A stretch of 64,000 nt of DNA, taken from positions 1 through 64,000 of the forward strand of contig NW_026527279.1 of assembly GCF_022682495.2 (NCBI RefSeq), in the 5' to 3' direction. Of the stretch, positions 13,495 through 27,500 are shown piece after piece. The stretch comes from Desmodus rotundus. Its lineage: Eukaryota > Chordata > Mammalia > Chiroptera > Phyllostomidae. Position 1 is the first letter of the stretch; the number at the start of each line of letters is the position of its first letter. The position numbers and the translations under genes are program-made. The notes beneath the pieces are model-generated. The model searched no databases. It was not told where the DNA came from and saw only the letters and a list, made by a program, of their open reading frames with translations.

Positions 13495-14003
13495 GTGTAT
13501 GGAATAAAATCAAAACTTCATCAGTTCATCTGAAAGTCTGTTCACAACCTCAACATTGCCTTCTTGGCTTTAGGCATTCTTCAAACCACACATTTTTCAA
13601 TGCACCAAAGTGCATTTAATTCCTGGAAATAGTCATGCTTTCTGTCACAGCAGGCCTTTCACATCTGCTTGTTCTCCTGGCTCAGTTATAATCTTTCCAT
13701 TTTTGCTTCCTGCCCTTTTCTCTTGCCTAATTTCTTCTCACCCCTCCTACCTAACTGCCAGTGATCATGCCTGACTCAGATCAGATAGAACTCCCTCCAG
13801 AGTCTCCTTTGATCCTTGGCCTTCTTATAGCCATGGATTCTAAATATGGTTTTTAGGATTGTAGCATGCCATTTTAATGACGTAAATACATGTCAACGTG
13901 TTTTCCTCTTCCTCCATCAGACCATGAATGCCTTTAATTCGGAGATCATATCATATTTATCTTTGCACCTAACATAGATGCTCCACACCCTGTTCAGTAA
14001 ATT
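13495..14003 (+). mobile_element. L2 3' end (unit 1)
   Basis: Follows the order of an ancient L2 3' end: 'ggaataaaatcaaaacttca', 'gtctgttcacaacctcaac', a 'cacatctgcttgttctcctg' segment equivalent to the 'cacatgctgttccctctgcc' part, the C/T-rich middle, 'cagaccatgaatgcctttaa', and 'tcagtaaatta'. Diverged and non-coding; identified by order of landmarks. Confidence 0.6.
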
Positions 14004-14442
14004 AGTGGTGATCATTATAGATATCAATTGCATCTAAATCTCATGCTCCTGTGAGGGGTGGGACCAAGAGTGAAATAAATCGAGCCCTCCACCCCTTCGC
14101 AACGATTTCAATAGGTTGAACAAAATGCAAGCTTTGAAATTGAATTGAAAGAAAAGCCCCAAACAGTACAATGAAATCCAAAGTGTGTGTAGAAAAGCAG
14201 CCATGCCTGGACAGTGGGTAACTAAGTAGATTAATGGTGTGCACAGAAGCTCCTGGTCATTTTACATATCTACTGGTGGAGCTAACCTACTCTTCTCTGC
14301 CCCTGGCATTTCACACTGTAATCCGAAGCAAAGATTGGCAATCAATGGGGTGAGAATCTTGAGAGTGTGGCCGCAATACATTGTCCTTCAATAGACTCTG
14401 AAACTTGTTGTTCTCTCCTGACATATCAACCCTATGCACATG

Positions 14443-14643
14443 TCATGTGTGAGAAACAGCATTTGATTTTGATGACAAACTCCTAAAGTATCCCCTGGGA
14501 GCTGGCGTTAGGTCCTGCACCTCCTCGATAAATTGTGATGTACATAGGAGAACACCCATCAGCAGTGTGACCAGGAGCAGAAAAGGCAGCCAATATTGTA
14601 GTGCTTTTTCCAGTGTATTCCTCTTTTCGTTGTAAAATATCAC
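14443..14643 (-). other. Unrecognised short membrane-like reading frame
   Basis: A 66-codon minus-strand frame with one hydrophobic stretch ('WLPFLLLVTLLMGVLLC', about residues 18-34) followed by a polar tail. It opens on GTG, not ATG. The frame is open 11 codons further upstream to a TAG with no in-frame ATG and no pyrimidine-rich acceptor. Counterparts at 29739-29939, 45033-45233 and 60321-60521 encode the same peptide. The identity adds little because the units are near-identical anyway. It could be a relic exon or chance. I do not recognise it. Confidence 0.15.
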
Positions 14644-14896
14644 AGGGGACTCCCTTGCCTGACATGCTTCCTTATTCTTTACAGAGGACTAGAACCATTT
14701 TTTTTTTTTGATACAAGTTCACTTTTTACTTATTTGTTTGTTTGTTTATGTCTTTATTTTATAGACAGCTCCAATAAGTTGCTATAACATTATGACTATA
14801 GAATTATTGTTATAACAATGACACCCTCTCATTCAGGCCCTCTGTCTTTCCTGACCTTGCTACCACTGACTTGCTGATGTCTTCAGCTGGCCCTTG

Positions 14897-14904
14897 TGAT
14901 GTCA
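14897..14904 (+). promoter_or_regulatory. CRE-like site upstream of E2 copy 2
   Basis: TGATGTCA differs from the palindromic CRE (TGACGTCA) at one base and lies about 180 bp before the ATG at 15078. No convincing TATA box is visible between the two. CRE sites are typical of CREM-driven testis promoters, but use here is inference. Confidence 0.35.
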
Positions 14905-15077
14905 CAGAGCATGTTCCATACTGCCAGGGAAACGCAGGACCGTTTGGGGCAGGCCTGAAGAAAGAGTAGTGGCAGGCCGGTAGGAGCGGTTGGCACTGTA
15001 GAAGGGAGGCCTTGCGTCCTGGCAGCTCAGTTTGGGCTTTAGACACTGAGCAGCCGACAGTAGCAGAGGAGGAAGTG

Positions 15078-15843
<766 letters not shown>

Positions 15844-15872
15844 ATGAGGGACAAATGATAACCCCTCACCTC

Positions 15873-15878
15873 AATAAA
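15873..15878 (+). terminator. Poly(A) signal of E2 copy 2
   Basis: AATAAA 29 bp after the TGA of copy 2, same context as copy 1. Confidence 0.75.
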
Positions 15879-16382
15879 ACACCTGGCTTTTGAATGGGCT
15901 GTTCTTTGACTACTTTCTGGGAGGCATCCTTTCCAATATCACATGTGACACATTAGAGTGTGTGGAGGCTGGAGGGAAGCCGTGGGTGGCGTGGGTGTGA
16001 GAGGTGAGGGGGAAGGGGGCATGCTTGGGAAATGGGGGTAGCGGGAAAGAGGCCAGTTCCAATAAACATTTTACTGAAGGCCTTCTTTCCTCCTTAGGGA
16101 TAGGAAATGTAGAACAACAGTGTGGTGGGCTTAGCAGGAGTACTTTAGAACTGACAATAGCGGGGACCACTGGATGAAGATTAGGAAGTTCATAAGGTAT
16201 TTTTTTCATTCTGAGGCACCTGTGTGTTTAGGGGTTTGCTTTGGCAGAAGTGAACGGCAACCCATAGCCTCTACTACCAGGCCTGCATTTAACTGCAGAA
16301 ACATTAAGTGGATGAGGAGTTGTCACAAAAAGAAAACTGTGTTTTGTTGCAAGAATTCTCCACCCTCAGTCATCAATGCCCA

Positions 16383-17005
16383 CCTTTTTGACATATATGC
16401 CTCCCTGCACACTCTGGATTGCACCCCAATTTCCAGCACATGCCCACATGTTGACAATAGCTCACATGTACAAGCTGCCCTAGTGCCTGCCCATCAGTAG
16501 ATGAGTGGTAAGTGCACACAATGCAATAAATAGTACATGCAAATCTGTCCCCTTGCGACAGTGTGCATGGACCTGAGGAACATTATGCTCAGTGAAATAA
16601 GCCAGTCAGAGGAAGACAGATACCAAACAATCTCACTAATTTGGAGAATGAAATGAACAAACTGAACTAACAAGGCTGATTGGGACAGGCACCTAGGAGA
16701 GCTGGCCAACAGGTGTCAGAGCAGGGAGGTTGTGCCTGCTGGGTGGGGAAGGGGAAGGGATTAAGAAAAAACATCCCAGATAACAGTAAGGGTTAGACCT
16801 GAGGGAAAGGAGGAGGGGCGATGCAAAAGAAGGGTGTGAAGTGGGACAGCTGCTTGTGCTGGACACCGTCTTGACATGGGGTGCTCTACACATAATTCAA
16901 TATACACTACAGAGGAATCGTAGACTTGTATGCTTAAAACCTGCATAATTCCAATAAGCAGTGTCTCCCCCAGCACAGGCAATTAAAAAAATAACAAAAT
17001 AAGAA
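16383..17005 (+). mobile_element. L1 3' fragment (unit 2)
   Basis: Counterpart of 1090-1712; carries A at 16541 where units 1 and 5 have C. Confidence 0.75.
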
Positions 17006-17187
17006 AACTTTCTTTCTTTGTTTCATCCTTTTCTCTACGAAAGCGTGTATTCACACCCGTGTCCTTAGAGCTCTCCTGTGACTGAGCAGCTGTTGAGGTC
17101 CTTCTGATTGCCTCATGGGCTATATACTGGAGGCTAAGGTTTTGTGATTAAGGAAAGGAGCTATCCACACCAGGAAGACAGACAAGA

Positions 17188-17453
17188 GAGACGCAAATGC
17201 AAACGACAATGAGATATAACCTCACCAGTCAGAATGGCCATCATCAAGAAGTCAACACAAAACGCATACTGGTGAGATTGTAGAACGAAGGCAACCCTTT
17301 GGCCCTGTGGGTCGAAATGCAGACTGGGGCACTCACTGTTGGAAACGATATTGAATTTCTTCATTAATGGGATTGCCTTTTCATCCAGATATTCCACTGC
17401 TGGGATCCTACCTGAAGAATCCTCCAACATGCGCCATGCTGTTGGTCAACACT
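17188..17453 (+). mobile_element. L1 ORF2 3'-end fragment (unit 2)
   Basis: Counterpart of 1895-2160 with no notable change. Confidence 0.75.
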
Positions 17454-18487
17454 AGAAGTGAGGAAGAACAATTAAGCAATCGGAGCCAGCAAGCGAGAGG
17501 GTCGGAAATCAAAATGCAAGAGTGGCTAAACGCAGAGACCATTTGGGCAGGTTCTTTGTTGCTCCACGTGAAACATGAGATAGGGCTAAGGGAAAGGTGA
17601 AGATCCAGATGACTGGACCGACAGGAGAGATTTTTCAAATTGTGCTTTCATAACATTAGGGTGCAGGTTCCTGCCATGCTGGTTCCTGGGTGGCCTGAGA
17701 AAGAGGCATCTAACATCATTTTCAGGACCTTGGGAGCTTACAGGCAGCCTGCATAGTCTCTGTTTCTAACTGGATGTTTGAGTGAGGCCACATTTTCATC
17801 ACGTGCTTCAACCGAAAAAATATCTTATCAATAGCTTACAATTCATACCCCAAAGAGCACCTTCAGAGTTGCAGGATTTTGTCCCTTAACAACAGTGATC
17901 AGAAAGAGAAGGTCTGGACAAGGGAGTCTTAGCAAGTCCTCTGAACATGGTTGTTTGGCATGTTAAAGTGTGTACGCATGGGAGCATTCCTTTGGTTTAC
18001 CATTCATCTCTGCAGAGCACTTCAGGCAGACACCATCAGGTGATCAGAGGTGAAAGGGACTTCCAATTTTCAGTCTACCAGCTTCAGCCAAGGAATTTGG
18101 AGTGCAGATATTTTGGCTCTGGTGTTCAATATCTTCCAGTGCCCTCCCTGGTTTCATGGCAGTGTAGCTGGTTTGCAGGTGTTTCCTTTCTAAGCGCCTT
18201 CTGCCAGCATGTCACAGAGTCCGATCTGTGCTGTTTGGGGGGTCTCTTGTACTATTAGTGAGTCACGTGTGTTAATGATTTGACTTCCTATGAACAGCAA
18301 ATGAACAGATACAAGAACTGACCTAAGGGAAGTAAAGTAAAGGCTAAAAGCACGTGTTAATTGTACAAAGCAGATGCAGACATAGAACTGAGTCTCACAT
18401 GTGCATTTGTTTCTGAGAGCGGGAAGTAGAGACTTGAGAACTGCAGAAAGGTTTATGAGGTTAAATCAACTGATTTAAGCCCTCAAT

Positions 18488-18993
18488 TTATTAAATGTGT
18501 TTATTTATTTTATTTAACTACAATTGGCTGGATTTTCTCCCAATCCCTCCCTCCCCAGGCAAGTCCAACCTCCCTACCCCCACCCTAACATCCCCTTTGA
18601 TTTTGTCCTTGTGTCCTGTACAGTAGCTCCTATAGACCACTCTCCCCCCACTATCTCCACTCCACTTACCTGTGGCTATTGTTACCATGTTCTTAATTTC
18701 AATGTCTCCGGTTATATTTTCTTTGCTTTTTCTTTTCTTGTTATATTCCAGTTAAAAGTGAGAACCTGTGCACCTCCATGTTCGCAGCTGTACAATTTAT
18801 AATAGCCAAGTACTAGAAGCAACATCAGTGCCAGTGGTAATAAGTTGATCCAAAACTATGGTACATTTACACAATGGAATGCTACACATCAGAGAGAATT
18901 CAGGAGCTGATACTCTTTGCAATGGCATGGATGGAAGTAGAGAGCAATTTGCGAAGTGAAATAAGCCAGGCTGTGAGGGAGAAATACCATTTA
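18488..18993. mobile_element. Rearranged L1 3' fragment (unit 2)
   Basis: Counterpart of 3195-3700, same inverted arrangement; 24 T follow at 18998-19021. Confidence 0.6.
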
Positions 18994-19259
18994 GGCCTTT
19001 TTTTTTTTTTTTTTTTTTTTTGCTAATTTTATAGTATCAGTGCTGACAGCATAATGGAACAAGTCTGCTGTGTGGAATTAAAGGTTCAAGGAAAAACACT
19101 CTTACTACATGAATTATGTTTTGAATCATAATGTGTCTAATTATGTTTCCCTAGACATCCTCACTAATCCCTGTATTTTGAAACTATATCTACCACTTGG
19201 AAAGTGCATTAAAGACTATAAGATTGGCATATGTGGAATTCAATGAATACTATAAAATA

Positions 19260-19480
19260 ACAAAGAAAGTATAAATGGATGAATTATAACTGAAACAGAA
19301 TGAGGGCTGTCGGATGGGAAGGGGCTGGGGGAATGGAAGAAGAAGGTGAAGGGAGTGGTGGGAAAACACCTATGCGGGATCCTTGGACACAGATAAGAGT
19401 GTGGAGAAGGGCAGAGGGAAGGGGGGCTGGAGTTGGGAGCAGGAGTGGAAAGGAGGAAAGGTGTGAACGGCTGTAGTAGG
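19260..19480 (+). mobile_element. L1/HAL1 3' UTR fragment (unit 2)
   Basis: Counterpart of 3965-4185, unchanged in the parts I compared. Confidence 0.45.
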
Positions 19481-21474
19481 AGAAAGAACACTCCAAATGT
19501 CCATTTAAAAAAATAGTCCCTTCAAACAACTTGGCCAATACTGGGGAGTGTTCCCTTCCCTCCTCACTGAATCTACCAGAGAATTCTATCCACAGGAAGA
19601 ACACATTGTGTCCTGCCTCCCTACCCTATGTCAGGCTCTTAAGTAATCCAAGAAATTATTGCTAGGAAGGTGTCCACACTGTTACTGGACCATCACTGAA
19701 AATTAGTTTCATTCAGGTAACACGTCCACAGTCATTTGGATAATGGTTCACTTCACTCAGGTCATCGTGGAGGCCAGTTCATGGAATCCAAGAACTTTGA
19801 AGAAAGCCTGTCACTTCTACTTTAGTGAATGAGATGCATATGTAGATACACATCATCCAGGGTAGTGAGAGAAGCAATTGTCAGAAGCAGCTATGGCTGC
19901 TGGGAACTATTCTGTGAGTCCAACTGGGAGAAAAAGTTTAACCTTCCCTTTATTTTAATGACACGCTACTTAATGCTTTCATGAACTTTAACGGTATTGC
20001 ACCAGAAAGGATAGATCAGTTTCTTGTAGTCTTAAGCATTGACAAAACTATAATTCAAATCTTAGCTACCAGGTAACCCAAATAGAATTTAATCACATAA
20101 TGCTCTCTATTGGAGACCTTGATGAGTGATATATACACACAAGTATATAATCCTTACTTAGGTCTACACATACATTCTTTCAAAAATAAATTTATGGTGT
20201 TTTGAAAAGAATTTCATGGACTATCTGTATAGAAAACATTCAGAAAAATGTTTGTTTACACTATGTCTTGACTGGATATATTTTTCACATTTTGGAAATG
20301 TGTAGTTTTAAAGGAAGCAATAAGAGAAAATGAGAAAACATCAGTAGAAAATAACTTTGTTCTTCTGCAGTCCTATTTAATATTTCCATCTATTATTCAT
20401 TATAAAACAATAAAGAGTGCTTGAAAATCACATGTCACTAAGAAATAACTTGGTCTGGACTAACACATATATAGACATTCAATGAAATATAAACTTACCT
20501 GTGAGGAGAATTATCTAGGGAAATTAGAAGAAAGATATTTCTATGTACTGCTTTCCTTTCTCCCATTACACCAACACACAGCCATGCAATTTATTGCACC
20601 CTAGGAGTAAGCAAAACACTCAATACCCTGTGGGACTGATCCTATATTTCACCAATTCTGTGGGATATCTAAGACCTTATCATCACAAGAATGGTTACAG
20701 TACGGCAGTGGTAAGTGTTATGTGTGTCATCCGAGTTGTGCTCATTCAGCCCATGTTAGATTTATTCCCAGTAAATGTCAGTGCTAGAAAGTGTACATTT
20801 TTCTTTTCCACTGACAAGTTCTTGACAATAAATTCTGTGGCTCGTACGATAGCAAACAAATCATGACAGGGTCTTCATTCTTGTAAAGCTATGAAGACTA
20901 TCACATAGTTCAATTGACTTGTCACGCAGCATCACAATACTGCTTCTATATGTGTATTTCACGTGGCAACATCAAGATAATGCTTCAATCGAAGGATTTC
21001 GTGAAAATGAGAGACTTTTTAAAACATCTGAGGCCCTTGGCTTACGTATGATAATTTAATGTCATGCAATTTCTTGAATTGGTAAGAAAAGGACAGGCTG
21101 CTCTTTATGATCTAAGCATCATTTCAGGGTCATGTAGTAACGCGCCAAATCTGCAATTCCCATTGCTGCACTTCCAACTGGTATGTCCATTCTTGTGTGT
21201 AACCATCTCTTTCCTTCTTTCAGAGAGACTCTCGAGGCTACTGTTGGTCACTTCTGACAGAGAGTAGAAACCAGAGTAGGCGCGGTGTCATATAATGAGA
21301 GGATACAGAGAACTGATTGAAAGCCCCTGTCTTCCATACTTGGAAACCACTTATCTAGGGTCACTTAACAGGAAAAAAAAAAAAAACATAGAGGGTTCAC
21401 TGTTTATAAAATATTGAATACAATAATACACTTTTCCTTTATATCTCCCTCCAAACATATTAATAATATTACAA

Positions 21475-21674
21475 ATCCTTTTTTAAAAAACATTTTGGTT
21501 TTTTTAGAGAAAGAAACATCCATATGAAAGAGAAACATCTATCACTTGCCCCTCATTCCCATCCCACGTGGGCACCAAACGAGCAACCCAGGAATGTGCT
21601 CTATGGGAATCAAACCTGAAACGTCTTACTTTCTAGTGTGAGGCCCAGCCAACTGAGCCACACCTGTGAGAACC
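21475..21674 (-). mobile_element. Ves-type SINE, first of unit 2
   Basis: Counterpart of 6179-6378; retains the unit 1 base in 'caaacctgaaacg'. Confidence 0.8.
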
Positions 21675-21965
21675 ACACGTCTCTGACATCTACACTGTGG
21701 TGAAGAAGAATAGGGACCTTGGAGGCACTCAGGACTGGCTTTATCACTGTCTAGTATTCAGCTTTGAATAGTTTGTATCTCTTAGAATCCCGAGTTACTG
21801 ATTTGTAAAATAAAATAAAGTATAGTTCCCCCAAGAAATGGTCCTGAAGTCTCAACAAGAACATGCTCTTTTAAAACTATAACTATCCACCCAAAAATGC
21901 TAGACTGTACAGAAGTAATAATAAATATTTCCTCTCTGAAGAAATTTCAGTCCTGTTTGAAAGAC

Positions 21966-23816
21966 ACTCCAGTCACCTCTGGCCATGACACAGGCCTAGG
22001 TAGATGCACTTCTTCTCCTCACACAACCAGAACAAGGACAAGAACAAATTTAACAAGAACAAGGAACCACAACAGCCCGAATATGGAAGTGTAGGGAAGT
22101 CCAACAACAAGGAGTTCAAAAGAAACATTCAATCATACCTGAAGGATGAGTAGAAGCGGGAAGTATGACTGGAGAGGACTTGCTGCAAGGCAGCGGCTGA
22201 AGTTTGGTGTCCGCAAGGTGGCATATGCAGAGCCCGTGGACTCACATTCGCTTGCAAATAAACCAAGAGCAACGATGTGGGAAGGGAAACAGACCGTGGG
22301 AGAAAAGGTGCCAGGGCACGCAAATAAAGCCTCAAACATCTAACTGAAAACACCTGTGAGGGTTTTCTCGGTGGAAAGAACTCTCATCCTCACACAAGAC
22401 TTCCCGCAGAGACCCACGGAGTCCTACAACTTATACACCAAGTACTGACCTTACAATCATCACCAGAAGAGATTGGTTTGCTCGTGGATAGCAGGGCAAA
22501 TGACTGAAAGTCACCAGAGATCTAGGTAAGCACCATTGTTCCCTCTCAGACCCGCCACAACACACAGCTCACAGGACAGCAACGCGGGTTTCCCTGGTGA
22601 ACCAGTAAGCCTCTCCCCATTTCCACATAAGAGGCACTCTGAAACAAATATAAAAATGGCCCAAATGAAGGAAGAGATCAAAGCTCCTGGAAAAATAGAG
22701 CTAAGTGATTAAGGGTTAGCCAACCTATCAGAGTCACAGTTCAAAACGCTGGTCATCGGCATGCTCACAGAATTGGCTGAGTAGGGTCACAAAATAGAGG
22801 AAGAAATGCAGGATAGGAAAAGAGAAATAGAGGAAAAATGTTCAGGGAACCAACACTGATGGGAAGGACAGCGGGACTCAGATGAACAAGTTTGGAGCAC
22901 AAAGAAGAAATACTCCTTCAAGCAGAACAGAATGAAGAAACAACTATTCAACACAATGAGGAGAGGCTTAGGAACGTCCAGGAAAATCTTAAATGTTGCA
23001 ACATTAGAATCCTAGCGGTGGCCGAAGGAAAGAAAGAAGAACAATATATTGAAAAATTCTTGGAAAAACAAATGATGGAGAACTTCCCCAATGTGGCACT
23101 AGGAAGAGCCTTGCAGGAAGCCCAGGAAGCCCAGAGAGTCCCAGACAGTTGTACCGAAATAGAAACAACCAGGAGAAATCACAATTGCATTACCCAAGAT
23201 GAAAGATAAGGAGAGAATCTGAGAAGCTGCAAGACGTAAGGAGACAGTTACATGCAAAGGAATCCCCAAAAGACTGTCAGCTGATTTCTCCACAGAACCA
23301 TTGCACGCAAGAAAGGGCTGGAAAGAAGTATCCCAAGTCATGAAATGCAAGGACCTCCATCCAAGATTGTTCTATCCAGCAAAGCTGTCCTTTAGAACGC
23401 TAGGGCAAATAAACTGTTGCCCAGACAAGCTCAAGTTAAAGGAGTTCATCATCACCAAGCCCTTATTATATGAAAAGCTACAGAAACTTCCCTAAGAAAA
23501 AAGAAGGTAAAAAATGTGAATAAAATGGCAGCAAATTCACATCTAAAGTGGACCTAACCTTAAAGGCAAAAATAAAACCACACTACGCAGACAATTCGAA
23601 CAGGAACAGAATTGCAGAAACGGAGGTAATATGGAGGGTTATTAGCGGGAGCGGGTGGACCGACAAGGGGGGAAAAGGTACATGGAATAAGAAACATTAA
23701 TGATAGGCACAAAAGAGACCGGGGGAGGTAAGGGTAGTACAGGAAGATGAATGGGAATGACCTTACTGATACAGGAAACCTTAGGCAGCGAGGACACAGT
23801 ACCCCTGGTTATTTTT
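21966..23816 (+). mobile_element. HAL1-like half-LINE with decayed ORF1 (unit 2)
   Basis: Counterpart of 6670-8520 with the same disabling stops. Confidence 0.75.
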
Positions 23817-23995
23817 CTTCTATGACGGTTTTCTGTCTTCCTCACTGGTTTCCACTCTTTCTACCCCTAACTCTATGCTCTCATCAAAGTCAGTTTTTTC
23901 TTTATTTTAACTTCAAATCTTAATTTTTATTTTTTAGGCATAAAACATGATTTTCATAAAAATCTTCTATTAGGTTGAATTTTTAATATATATTT

Positions 23996-24511
23996 ATTTA
24001 ATTTTATGTTTATTCAGTTAAAATTGACTGCATTTTCTCCCCGTCTCTCCACCTCAGGCTAGGGAGTCCCACATCCCTAACCCACCTCAACCCTCCTCCT
24101 TGATTTTCTTCTTGTGTATTTTATAGTAGCTCCTATAGACCACTCTCCCCACCATCCGCACCCTCCTCCCCTCTCACTATTGCTACATTGTTCTTAATGT
24201 GAATGTCTCCGTTTTTATTTTGGTTCCTTTTTTCCTCAGTTGATTATGTTGTACTTAAAGGTGAGATCACTTGGCATTTCTCCCTCACAGCCTGGCTTAT
24301 TTCACTTAGCATAATGCTGTCCAGTTCTATCCATACCATGGCAAAGTGTATGAGCTCCTTCTCTCTCCCTTCTGCGCTGAGTTCCATTGTGTAAATATAC
24401 TAGAGCTTTTGGATACACTCATTGGCTGATGGGCACCTAGGTAGCCTCCAGGACTGGGCTATTGTAAATCATGGTGCTAAGGACATGGTGGTGTATTTCA
24501 ATAATGGAAAA
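23996..24511 (-). mobile_element. Antisense L1 3' end (unit 2)
   Basis: Counterpart of 8700-9215, with 'ccttctctctccc' where unit 1 has 'ccttctttctccc'. Confidence 0.8.
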
Positions 24512-27500
24512 AATCCTCTCTTCTGATCGTTACCTGACGTCCCAACTTCTGGTTTCCTCTAAAAGACCCACACCACATCATCACTAGGAGGAGCCCTGGG
24601 AATTATGTAGTCTAACAACTGTCTTTCACACATAATAGGTCTTGAAAGTTAATTGATTTGTGTGGGCTCTGTTACTCCGGCAGTATTGTCTCAGTTAGGT
24701 CTAACTACTTTTTATGAACATTGAGTCCTTGCAGTTTGGCTTTGTTTGCCAACTATTTTGATTGTATGAGCATGTACGTGCATGTATGCTTGTGTATTCC
24801 ATTGGTTTGGGGTTTGCATTGAAATAAAACTTATTTGCTGATTATTACCTGATGAATTCACTGGGTCGGAATCAGGCTTATGCTTTAGACCACACTTACC
24901 ATTTGGTTCATCCTAAGATCTGTTGTCTGAATTAAACCTTGTAGTATAAGACAGAGTTCTATAACTTCTCCTTAGTACCCCCTGCCTATTACTGTGTTTT
25001 GGAAACTTTTTCACTTACTTAAACAGGACCTAGGAGTATAAGGAGCAATGCTAGAAAAGTCCGCGTTTTCTCAAGGCTTGGAAAGTGAAATGTTATGCTT
25101 CTGTAGATTATAAAGTTGAAATGTATATTTCCTAGGCTTTGGCCCTTTTCACATTCCATCTGTTAATATTCACGACTCTCTCCATGTATCTACAAGTTGT
25201 TGTAACAAGGAAGTGCTTACGCTTCAAGACCTCCCACGTTTGAAGCACTCTAGCAAGCAAGTCATTAGGTCTTATGTATTTATATATATGAAGTATATTC
25301 AAATGATCTTTGACTAGGGCTTCCCATACATTACCAATGCAGTATGTTTTATAAGTCATATTATAAGGAGCTGGCCACAATAGTTATAAATTGTAGAAGA
25401 AAGACAACGATCCTATATAAATTTTGTGTTTTTCATTTTACTGTCTTGACGTGATTACTCTCCATATTTTTGACATATATTTTCCCCCTCTGTCATGAAT
25501 GAGTATTATGCAAAAGCTGCATTTCTTCCCTGCAATAAAGCACTCTACTGTTCATTTTTTCCTGGAGTATTAACTGCTATCTAGGGATATTTCGCTGGCC
25601 TATTCTGAGTTCTTTTTTCCCCGTAATAACGCATACGATATGATCAGGAAATGTAAAAAGGAAGAACAACGCAATTTTCCACCAATGTTTATGGAAAGAT
25701 GTGAAAACTCTGAGCAGGGTTAATGAGAGTACTTACTGAATGGAAAAACACTAGAATAATGATTTTCAAAATTTTGGTCTTTAATATTTATGGGCTGTTA
25801 TTTAATTCATCAAAAATACTTAACCCTTTACTTTCGGAGGCCCTCATTCACCCATTTCCATTAAGTATGTGAACTTTTTATACACAAAACCACCTACACT
25901 TGGAAAAGGAACATACTCTAGTTGGTTCCAATGGTCATTTTAAAAATTTCTATTAATCTTAAGAGTACTTCACCATATGCTATGCCTGCTGTGTCTACTT
26001 ATATTTCATTCTCATAGTTAACTAAAGGGGTGAATTAAGTTTTACTTCCCTAGAGTGTACAATTTATTTCATCCAATGATTTATTGATCCTAGAAGTTGG
26101 TTCTATGTGCATGCCACCTATGATTTATGATTCCTTACTGATAGGTTATCCCTTGACCTTAGAGTAGATGGGAGCTTTACTACTTGTCATTACTTTTTAG
26201 TCACTTTATAGTATGAAAGGCAGGTTTTATCCTTTCTGATATTAACCAAAGTCCATATTTCCAAGTTCGTCACAATAAATACATTATATTTCCATTACTG
26301 AGAACATGCTTGGAACTGTTATTGGTGCAAACTGCACATTGAGTTTGGTTTTTTCTGCCTAGAATACTCTTCAAGTTCTCAGGTTTCATAGGCAAATGCT
26401 TGCCGTTTTACAATTTCATGAAGCAGAATTAATTAGCGCCAGATTAACAGAGTTTTGAATATACTCGATTCATATAGCCGGAAAGAATGAGCAAAGGTAG
26501 TCGCAGCTATGTCTTCCATTTTAAGGAAAGACGTGAGTGTTTCTAATAAATAACACACGGGGTGAAGTGTTAAAACTAAGAAGATAGTTGTAAACATATT
26601 TCTCTACATCCCGAGTAGAGAGGAAACCAGCAGTTCCAGAAAGGAAGAAAAATACATAAAGAATACTCTTACGGAGTGTATTTTAACTAAAGCAAGAACA
26701 GATTGCAGGAGGAGACAATGTGACACACTTACATTTACATAGAAATACTGTTATGCAAAGGAAAAAGTTAAGGTAGTATGCAGAGCCTAGATGCGTGAAA
26801 ATATTCTGGATTTCATGTAGCATGAGAAGGCCATGGTTCACATGGCCTTTTCAAGTGTGAAAGCCACGGACAGACCGTTGCAACACGGAGACTAAAAGAT
26901 TTCCCCTGACAGGTTTGTTCACTGGTGTCTTAACCTTCCTGGGACATCTGAAAGTTGTATTGTAATATTCAGCAACTAATCTGGTAGGAGAATGTGAGCA
27001 ACAAATCCCAAGGCTCATAAACTCTCTCAGGCTCTGTACCTGTGCTGCATTTTAATGTGATCTCACGCTACTTTCTGCATCAGTAAATCTGACGCACCAG
27101 ATTGTATTCTCTTTAGCCGTGCATTAGCATGACTGCCTTCTGAATATGAACTTGGAGTGAACATGACTTCACCTTGGCGTCATGCTTGCTTTGCTTCAAT
27201 TAAATTCATTGCTCACCCAGTTTCAATTACCTGCGAAACATCTTTTAAGGCCGTATTATTAATGAATGGCATGTTTGAAGGCAGCAAAACCTATTTTTAA
27301 ATAGAGTGTGTTATGCACATATATTTCCCTACTCTGGCTTGGCAGTAGATCGGAAGAGGAAAAGTTAAAGGATATAATAAATCATTCTAACAGGAGAAAT
27401 CATTGTTACTTGCCTTTTCAATATTCACCATCACGACATCCCTTCCTTATTGTTGTCAGAAGGCATCTTTTGCATGGAGAAAACACTTTAAGGGTTTCAG

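Larger units (their letters stand above)
587..14896. other. Spacer between E2 copies 1 and 2
   Basis: Apart from the interspersed repeats listed separately, I see no gene here. Stretches with nothing recognisable are 587-1089, 2161-3194, 4186-6178, 9216-13191 and 14004-14442. They are AT-rich, with only short frames that lack protein-like composition. The long block 9216-13191 has no repeat that I can name. Confidence 0.7.

Noticed and set aside
14810..15046. Minus-strand frames opposite exon 1 and the promoter
   Set aside because: Shadows of the GC-richer exon 1 region; no independent start, splice or homology evidence.
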